A stretch of 64,000 nucleotides of DNA from Steromphala cineraria (Eukaryota; Mollusca; Gastropoda; Trochida; Trochidae): positions 63,628,987 to 63,692,986 of the forward strand of contig OU744726.1 of assembly GCA_916613615.1 (NCBI GenBank). The letters are read 5' to 3'. Within the stretch, counting starts at the first letter, position 1. Each line of letters opens with the position of its first letter. Shown here piece after piece: positions 57,436 through 64,000 of this stretch. Under the pieces are notes generated by a model. It worked only from the letters and a program-made list of their open reading frames with translations. It ran no database searches and was not told the DNA's origin. A program made the translations under genes and the position numbers.

Positions 57436-57715
57436 AATCCTTCTAATTATGTCAAAAAAGACCAATTTCATGTTGAGCTGCCGCTTGGAAGAGCCCGTCA
57501 CCGCGGTAACAGTGTCACGTCATATGACGTCAGACCATTGTTACATGACGTCAAAGTCTTGAACTTGACGTCACTCGAATGGTGATAAAGTTTATCACCA
57601 CTCAGTAGAGTGACGATAAAGATTAGGGTTTATAGAGGGTTTACTTCACTGATAGAACAAAGTATCTCAATCTCAATCATATGATAAAGAAGACTCTTTC
57701 ATGTCAAACACTCAC

Positions 57716-57810
57716 CTCCCAAGTGATGGTGAGATCCCCCACCTTCCCCCCTCCTCCTCCCACACGGTCGGGGGCGTGACCTGGCCGGTCCCCGGGGATC
57801 TGGATTGTGG
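57716..57810 (-). CDS. CNTN: Contactin, FN3 domain 2, first part
   Basis: It encodes TIQIPGDRPGHAPDRVGGGG and then GKVGDLTITWE. The ITWE is the FN3 B strand, and the Gly run is an unusually long spacer. Acceptor 'attcttacag', donor 'gtgagt'. Phase 1 in, phase 0 out. Confidence 0.9.
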
Positions 57811-57889
57811 CTGTAAGAATAAAGAAAAAATTTAAACAATTAGCTTCAAGTTTAGGTTAATATGTTTATTAAGATATTGAATAGACGAA

Positions 57890-58150
57890 CAGTATAAGTA
57901 AACCTAGCCTCAATATTATCTGTTTCACTCCTATACTGAGTCTAATAAGGTCTAGTAGACGGTCGCGCCCACGTATCGAAATGACCAATCAGAACTAAGC
58001 TTACCAAGCCACAATAGTCTTCCTTTGCACGTATAACGTTGGAGGGTCATAGGTCGCAGAAAGGTCGGCTGATGCGACCCTCTACTTGACCTTTCTAGAC
58101 TCAATAAAGCAGTGAAACGGATAATATTGAGGCTAGGTTTATTTAGACTG
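57890..58150. mobile_element. MULE-like MITE, copy 2 (inverted relative to copy 1)
   Basis: Ends 'cagtataagtaaacctagcc' and 'ggctaggtttatttagactg', with a perfect 10-bp target duplication AATAGACGAA (57880-57889 and 58151-58160). The interior is the reverse complement of the element at 24347-24604 ('gaccaatcagaacta', 'ccacaatagtct', 'aacgttggagggtcatag'). It lies in a contactin intron. Confidence 0.9.
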
Positions 58151-58569
58151 AATAGACGAACAATTGTCTTCTAGCATCAATATGAGACATCACATTTTAA
58201 GTGTAGTTGATTTACTGCTGATTATATCAGTCATTTCAAATTATAGTATATTTATGCCTATAAGTATTGTTTTGAGCCTGTATTGACCAATAATAACACC
58301 CAATGGTTTTAAATCGCAAAAATTCAAATTTACTCATCCATCTTGCCTAAGATTGGATATTTTAGAACCACCAATCAGTTTTGCCTAAACAAGTGTTTTC
58401 AAAATCATTTTGTAAATATTTTAGTGGCGTTCAAAGTGTTCAAATTTGAAGGAGAACATGAAAATTTCTCACAATTGTCATTGTAATAAAACAAAGGAGT
58501 TCAATTTAATGAACAAAAGATTACAAAGATTAGAAAGAACAAGTTGACTGGTAAATAGGAGTTACTGAC

Positions 58570-58713
58570 TGGAGGGAACACTGGGTGGTCCGAGACCATA
58601 TCGATTCATCGCTCTGACTCGGAACTCGTAGGCTGCCCCGGACTTGAGGCTCGTCAAGGTCGCTTGTCTCTTGGTCGGCAGATTTTCGTCCCGTGTTTCT
58701 TGAGCAGGGATTC
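58570..58713 (-). CDS. CNTN: Contactin, FN3 domain 1, second half
   Basis: It reads IPAQETRDENLPTKRQATLT and then SLKSGAAYEFRVRAMNRYGL plus GPPSVPS. L-x-x-x-x-x-YEFRVRAxNxYGxGPPS is the standard FN3 ending. Donor taken as 'gtcagt' because only that phase joins the next exon in frame; a nearby 'gtaact' would break it. Acceptor 'tttttgcag'. Confidence 0.92.
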
Positions 58714-59455
58714 CTGCAAAAATAATGCATTGGACATTACTACATCATTGACATCATCTAATGAAAAAAAAGATTTGTTCAAACAATCTATATTTTAACC
58801 AAATTACATCCGACAAAAATAAAGCCTTTGACTGTAAAAGCTGTGAATCTATCAACATGTCAAGGATTATTGACGCTACTGGGAGCTTGTTAACACCTAA
58901 ACCTTTAACTGCAATTAGCTATTGGGTCAAGTGATGACATCTCAAGTTTGCCGACTGACATCAAATTCTGCCATGTGGTTGATATAAACCTTTTATATCA
59001 ACTTTGTTGTTGCTAATTTGTAGGGATGTCACGATACAGGTACCTTGCGATACGATACGTATCAAGATGCTGAGGTCACGATATGATACATATCACGATA
59101 CATTAAATGCGACATTATTACGGTAAGATAAAAATTCAGGGTTCTAAATTTAATATTCCTAAAGAGACTTATCTGAGTAACCAGCATTTAAAAACAACTT
59201 ATTCATGAAAAAGTCTTTTAATTCTATATAAAAGCTATCTTAACAAGGAATTCAACCAACTCTGAATTCCTTTACTCGATTTTCACCAAAAAAATTAACA
59301 ATATTTACCAAAAAGTTAACGATATTCACTAAAATTTGTATCACGATACAGTTGACTGTATCGTGTATTGTATCGTGAACTGTACCACGACGATGCATCG
59401 ATGCATCGGTGTATTGTGACATCCCTACTAATTTGTGATTGATATGAGAACTCAC

Positions 59456-59629
59456 TTTCTTTAAGCGGCCTCCAGTTCCTGTTGAAGTTTGTCCTGAATT
59501 CGATGTCGTAGTACGTAATGTCGGAGCCATGTTCGGCACCATCTGTCCACATGATCTTGATGTCACGTGGCTTCTCCTGCTTGTACGCCTTCAGATCCTG
59601 GAAGATTCCAGCAGGCTCTCCGGGGGGTC
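59456..59629 (-). CDS. CNTN: Contactin, FN3 domain 1, first half
   Basis: It begins PPGEPAGIFQDLKAYKQEKP, the Ig-to-FN3 linker (the G-P-P-x-x-P pattern), then IKIMWTDGAEHGSDITYYDI and EFRTNFNRNWRPLKE. Phase 1 in and out. Acceptor 'cctcttcccag', donor 'gtgagt'. The acceptor with up to about 45 exon bases is copied into the upstream intron. Confidence 0.92.
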
Positions 59630-60050
59630 CTGGGAAGAGGGGGGATAATACGAGGATGATAAACCTTTTATAAAATACTATTTGTATCAAAAAGGTTAAC
59701 CCTTTATATTCTGGTGATGCAGATAGAACTGAAAAAGGGCTCTCACGGTGGTCCTGGGAAGAGGGACGATAATACGAGGATGATAAACCTTTTATAAAAT
59801 ACTATTTGTATCAAAAAGGTTAACCCTTTATATTCTGGTGATGCAGATAGAACTGAAAAAGGGCTCTCACGGTGGTCCTAGGAAGAGGGGGGATAATACA
59901 AGGATAATAAACCTTTTATAAAAAACTTTAGTTAACCATAATCCTTTATATTCTGGGATGCAGAGAGAATTGAAAAAGGTCTTTTAGATCTTGAAAGATT
60001 CCTGCGAGTTCTCAATGGGATCCTTGGAAATAGGGGCGGTTGGTGACAGA
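59630..60050 (-). repeat. Tandem copies of a contactin acceptor plus exon start
   Basis: Three intronic units of about 121 bp carry 'ggtggtcctgggaagaggg' at about 59749, 'ggtggtcctaggaagaggg' at about 59871 and a diverged 'gggatccttggaaatagggg' at about 60017, paralleling the true 'ggggtcctgggaagagggg' at 59624. The farthest unit also mirrors more exon ('agatcttgaaagattcctgc' against 'agatcctggaagattccagc'). Linker units repeat 'gatgataaaccttttataaa'. Confidence 0.88.
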
Positions 60051-60557
60051 TAGGGGATATTAAACATCTATTTTTTATTTAACAAGTTAATAATTAAAAA
60101 TAAAACGATCGAAAGTACAAGTTTTATAATAAAAGTTTTTATGGAAATAAGTTTCAATTGAGAGCAGCATGGTCATGTTTGGGCTTGCACTGATTGTTTA
60201 TACGTATTGCAATGAAAGGGCATTTATAACAAAAATGGTGGTTTAACCACATTGCATTTGCTTGGTGGCAATGCACACAGCTTCATTGGCCCTTCATGGC
60301 ATTAAAAAATTATTGTAATCAGAATATTTCCACATGATTTCTGCTTAACAATTGTGATTTATATATTCTATAGAAAGAAACATATCAGGCAAAATCATCA
60401 TTTATCTCTTAACTTCACTTGTGTAGTATAGATATTTATCCTCACTAGACAATGAGTCTGTACACAAGTGATATACAAGTGAGTGAGTTATTGTTTAGCG
60501 CCACTTGAGCAGTTTTGCAGCCATTAGCGGAGAGGAAGATATACACGTTGGTCATAC

Positions 60558-60687
60558 CCAAGACTTGTAGTCGTGCAGGTTCAGATGACACAATGCCGAG
60601 GCCGGTAGCAGCCTGACACGTGTAGTAGCCCGCGTGGATGAACTGAGCGTTGATAATGTACAAATACCCTCGTGTCAGTCCACTTCC
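60558..60687 (-). CDS. CNTN: Contactin, Ig domain 6, second half
   Basis: It encodes GSGLTRGYLYIINAQFIHAG followed by YYTCQAATGLGIVSSEPARL and QVLG. YYTCQA is the F strand with the second intradomain cysteine. Acceptor 'gtttcttcag', donor 'gtatga'. Phase 0 in, phase 1 out. Confidence 0.92.
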
Positions 60688-61118
60688 CTGAAGAAACAAT
60701 TGTGATAAAAATATTAAAAATTGCCCTCATTTTAACAATTTCAAAAAGATTGCAGAATTACTGCAAACAGTTTGGGTCAAAAATCAAATTTTAAATTGTA
60801 AAAAAAAATATATTTTGTAATAAAAGAAATTAACCTTGCAGAATTACTGCAATCATCATATAATATATATATATATAAGATCTGTCTTAAGCTACTTCAA
60901 TGTGTCGTTTGATCAGCATTAAAGTTTTAAGATTTGCCTTTCAAAACCAAGACATTATCTATTAACCCTTTATATATTTCTAGCGCATCAAGCGGAAGAT
61001 GGAAGTTGCATTTGTCTCTGGTCAAATAATTGCTGTGGTATTTAAGCAACCTGTCACCAAAACTATCTTGGGTGTTGCAAGCAACTATTTAAATCTTTGT
61101 TCAGTATGAAAAGGGTTA

Positions 61119-61256
61119 ATGTAGAGAACTGACCAGTCTATAGTGAGGTTAATGGCTGTGGTATTTAAGCAACCTGTCACCAAAAGTATCTTGGGTGTTG
61201 CAAGCAACTATTGAAATCTTAATTCAATATGTAAAGGGTTAATGTAGAGAACTGAC
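61119..61256 (-). repeat. Duplicated contactin donor plus exon end
   Basis: A ~124-bp unit ends 'gagaactgaccagtctatag' + 'tgaggtt' at about 61128-61155. The same 27 bases form the true exon end and donor at 61252-61278. On the gene strand this is AACCTCACTATAGACTG then GTCAGTTC. Between them, 'cctgtcaccaaaa', 'gtatcttgggtgttgcaagc' and 'aactatt' also repeat (61048-61090 and 61170-61212). Confidence 0.9.
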
Positions 61257-61420
61257 CAGTCTATAGTGAGGTTCATTCTCAATGTCCAGTAGGTGGTTGT
61301 TGAAGGTCCAAGCATATACCATATCCATGTTCGGGGCCACCGACGCCTCGCAGAATAGGGTTGCCGTGGAGTTGACCAACACTTTCTCGTTGCTTGGTTT
61401 CCTTGTCATCACAGATTCAC
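61257..61420 (-). CDS. CNTN: Contactin, Ig domain 6, first half
   Basis: It encodes ESVMTRKPSNEKVLVNSTAT, then LFCEASVAPNMDMVYAWTFN and NHLLDIENEPHYRL. FCEA is the B-strand cysteine and YAW the C-strand tryptophan; N-S-T is a glycosylation site. Acceptor 'tttttgccag'. The donor 'gtcagt' is non-consensus at +3/+4 but fits the frame. Confidence 0.9.
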
Positions 61421-61846
61421 CTGGCAAAAATTAATAGAGTTCAATTTCAAATTCTATTTTTTCCTTATTTTGTGATTTTATTTTAATTCAAAAATAATGT
61501 TAGATATATGGGGTGTCTTACCTAATTATTTATATTGTGATTGGCATTGAATGAAAAATGAAGTTCTTAAATTGGACAAAAAAAATTATTCATTCTATTT
61601 GAAAAGAATGGTCAAGATTTATGTCTTTTAACATTTAAAAGATCCATCTTCAGAAGCTGTTGATTTATGTCATCTTAATATTATATGTCACATATCTTCA
61701 ATGTGACTCCCACTAAAGGATGTAATATTGCAAAAGCAACATTTCACAATTTGCTCATTCTAGACGGGCTTATCAAAAACAATCTTGATCAAGAGGGTAT
61801 GCAACAAGCTACCAGTTCAATAAAACAAGAAAGCTCCAAGACTTAC

Positions 61847-62140
61847 TGACAACATTTAACCGCGCCCAGTCTTCAGCAGTGCCAAGACTGTTCTCGACCC
61901 GACACGTATATTTGCCCTGGTCGGCAAGATTTAAATTAGTGATGTACAGGTTTCCGTTCATCAACATCCGTCTGTTGCCGGACTCTGACCCCTTGGACAG
62001 TCCGAGGTCAGCTCCGTCTTTCAGCCACGTATAGTCAGGGGCTGGAGCAGCTTCCGGTTCGCACACGACGGTGATGTTTCCGCCCACCGACCCGGAGATG
62101 CCCTTCTCCAGAGGACGTTTCACAAAGGTTGGTTCAAACT
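61847..62140 (-). CDS. CNTN: Contactin, Ig domain 5 (single exon)
   Basis: A complete Ig domain: FEPTFVKRPLEKGISGSVGG, then NITVVCEPEAAPAPDYTWLK and later LADQGKYTCRVENSLGTAED. VCEP/TWLK/YTCRV supply the Cys-Trp-Cys triad, and NIT is a glycosylation site. Phase 1 at both ends. Acceptor 'ttctttcag', donor 'gtaagt'. Confidence 0.93.
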
Positions 62141-62526
62141 CTGAAAGAAAAGTATGAAGATTGTCATCATTATTTGTGATAAAATTGATTTCAAAAGTTT
62201 GGTCAACAGGTCAATGCCAGTGCAAAATCTAAACCCAAAAATGAATTATTTTATATCGATTGAAACTAGATAGTGTTTTCAGTTGTAAAAACAGATATGG
62301 CCCTTAAACAAATTCTCCAAATTTCGAAACAATATTTGGATAAAAGACCCTAAACTTTATGTGAATATTTTAAGGTATCAACAATATTTTTCAGTTAACC
62401 CTCCCCTTACCAAAGTCCAAAGATGGCAAAAAAAAAACAAAAAAAAAACATGTATGTAAATAGTATGGGGTCTAGGATTGGGGCCCCTTGAAGACAATGA
62501 TTAAAGAATCAGTTTCTGCTGCATAC

Positions 62527-62799
62527 CAAGAACACGCAGCTGCCCAGTGCTGTACACGACTCCATGCTCATTCTCCGCTCCACACTGATACATCCCGCTG
62601 TCTCGGTCCTTGTTCAGACTTCTGATAACGAGAACATTCTCTCTGACAGTGAGAACTCCGCTCTGATTGGTCAGACGCTCTCCATTCTTGTACCACCTGT
62701 ATGTTGGAGTAGGTGACCCCGCCGCCTCGCAGTGCCACGTGAGCTGTGACCCCAGGTCAGCGTGTTGATCTTTCAGTGGGTAGGTGAAGTACGGCTCGG
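62527..62799 (-). CDS. CNTN: Contactin, Ig domain 4 (single exon)
   Basis: It encodes EPYFTYPLKDQHADLGSQLT, then WHCEAAGSPTPTYRWYKNGE and later DSGMYQCGAENEHGVVYSTG. HCEA, YRWYKNG and YQCGAEN are textbook I-set strands; this 'CEA.G.P.P...W.KNG' pattern is typical of contactin Ig4. Phase 1 at both ends. Acceptor 'ctccaatag', donor 'gtatgc'. Confidence 0.93.
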
Positions 62800-62967
62800 C
62801 TATTGGAGGAGAAAATTAGAAATACATTATAATGGACGCAGAAAAGTTAATTGTTGATTTACAGAATCTCTTAACATGAGTTTGACTTATTTGAAAATAT
62901 GCCATTCTACTTAGAATCACCAAATTATAAAAATTTTATCTTTGAAGTTAAAAGAGATATTTTGATA

Positions 62968-63062
62968 CATAGAGAATCTCACCCAAGTGTCTTCTGATAT
63001 TAAATATATCAACACAAGTTGATATATTTGATATCAGAAAACACGAGGATGAGATTCTATTT
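62968..63062. repeat. Palindrome in a contactin intron
   Basis: The arms 'agaatctcacccaagtgt' + 'tctgatattaaatatatcaa' mirror 'ttgatatatttgatatcaga' + 'aaacacgaggatgagattct'. The arm-to-arm spacer is only 'cacaag'. It lies 170 bp upstream (gene sense) of the Ig4 exon. Confidence 0.85.
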
Positions 63063-63482
63063 ATCATCCAAAATCATTTTTCATCACATTAGCATGAAAT
63101 ATGTACATCTTTGAACACTGCATTGCCCTAAAACTGCTAAACCAGTGATGTCATAGCATTGTGACGTCATTACTGATGATGTAAAACATTTGTGATGTTG
63201 TGTATTTTCAGATTACAGGGCATCGTTCATAATCTACTGTCAAAGCGATATCTCCTAGGAGATATCACATGTTATTACTCGCCCGTGTAAGATACCGCAG
63301 TGTAATATTTATACGGCAATATTAAACTAGTGTAATAACACAATACAAGGATGACGTCATAGAAGTGTGTTGTTGGGACGTCACAGTGTAAGCACGCCGT
63401 CAGAATGGTTGTTGAGTCGCGAAAATGTTTGGTTCGGCAACTTATCGGCAATTTTGTTTGATTTTTAGGGCAAGTAATAAAC

Positions 63483-63604
63483 AGAATACTAAACTCCCTT
63501 CCATTTAATACTATTTTTATTAAACTTGTGAATGATTTGGTATCAGACTCGCTTTTGCTCGTTTTATACAAAATCGTATTAAATGGAAGGTCGTTTAGTA
63601 TGCT
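63483..63604. repeat. Palindrome flanking 'ctcgcttttgctcg' in a contactin intron
   Basis: 'actaaactcccttccattta' + 'atacta' mirrors 'cgtattaaatggaaggtcgt' + 'ttagta' across a spacer of about 60 bp that contains ctcg..ctcg. The surrounding intron also has 'agcgatatctcct' at 63243 and 63620, outside both arms. Confidence 0.8.
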
Positions 63605-63774
63605 CTATATCTTCCACAAGCGATATCTCCTGTGGAACACAGTTTTGGATGATAAATTTCTGTAGTATTACTGAATATTTCAGAAAAAAATTCACATACA
63701 CTAGAATAAAATTGCTTTTTGTATGCCTCCTGCCTTACGACCTTTTACCTCCAAAAATATGTAAATCGGTTTAC

Positions 63775-63960
63775 CATCAATCCTGAGATTGTAGGTCTTC
63801 TCGTCTGATTGGCTGGTAGCAGAGCTGAACACGCGACACTTGTAGGCGCCCTGGTCCTGTGTTCCGACTTCCACGATCGTCAACTTCCTGTTGTGGTCCT
63901 CGTATCGCACATTCGATGGCATTTTCTTCCCGATTCTTTCCCATGAATAACTCAGTGGGC
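63775..63960 (-). CDS. CNTN: Contactin, Ig domain 3 C-terminal part (gene continues right)
   Basis: The leftmost N-terminal exon in the window. It encodes PLSYSWERIGKKMPSNVRYE, then DHNRKLTIVEVGTQDQGAYK and CRVFSSATSQSDEKTYNLRI. W and YKCRV give the C and F strands, while the B-strand cysteine must be in the next exon outside. Acceptor 'ttacacagag', phase 1 both ends, donor 'gtaaac'. The 15 visible exons sum to about 808 residues. Confidence 0.88.
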
Positions 63961-64000
63961 CTCTGTGTAAGAATGGAAATACAGTGTGAATCAGTTTCAG

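Noticed and set aside
57727..57810. Contactin exon treated as non-coding because of its Gly run
   Set aside because: The phases on both sides and the ITWE strand motif fit exactly, so it was kept as coding.

Overview
The window is animal nuclear DNA: spliced genes with GT-AG introns, an AT-rich background and dense transposon debris. Repeat families typical of molluscs (the 'ttttagctca...gtccgtccgtccg' family, AGGTCA-rich modules, the 'gtgagtgagttattgtttagcgcc' short repeat) and a RING/B-box/NHL TRIM gene point to a marine mollusc. That assignment is inference. No prokaryotic feature is present.

Genes, left to right. (1) The 3' half of cereblon (CRBN) on + (638-5440, four exons, 5' end outside the window) carries the zinc/thalidomide-binding CULT domain. 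(2) A two-exon TRIM-NHL E3 ligase gene lies on - (25602-27727). (3) A two-exon gene of unknown function lies on + (43327-44395), with a TATA box and a CRE just upstream. (4) The 3' two thirds of a GPI-anchored contactin lie on - (49439-63960): 15 exons encoding 3.5 Ig domains, four FN3 domains and a GPI signal. Its 5' part is beyond the right edge. CRBN and contactin converge tail to tail, the arrangement I recall for CRBN and CNTN4 at human 3p26.

Mobile DNA fills most of the rest: a TIR element at 2031-3382; an RT-deleted Ty3/gypsy element with 152-bp LTRs and a 5-bp TSD at 6100-9662; a 9.4-kb nest of array-bearing Helentron-like elements and a Tx1/L1-like LINE at 12419-21845, enlarged by a 3.82-kb duplication; several MITE families with readable target-site duplications; long fold-back palindromes; an I-like LINE tail at 34340-35899; and a Tc1 transposase relic near 46200.

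The least expected pattern is at exon edges. At five separate exon/intron boundaries (one in CRBN, four in contactin) the splice site and a short piece of adjoining exon have been tandemly copied into the intron. In CRBN the copy attached to the real exon has AA where its upstream copies have the acceptor AG, so the splicing of a zinc-ligand exon is in question. No ribosomal RNA, complete tRNA gene or CRISPR array was seen.
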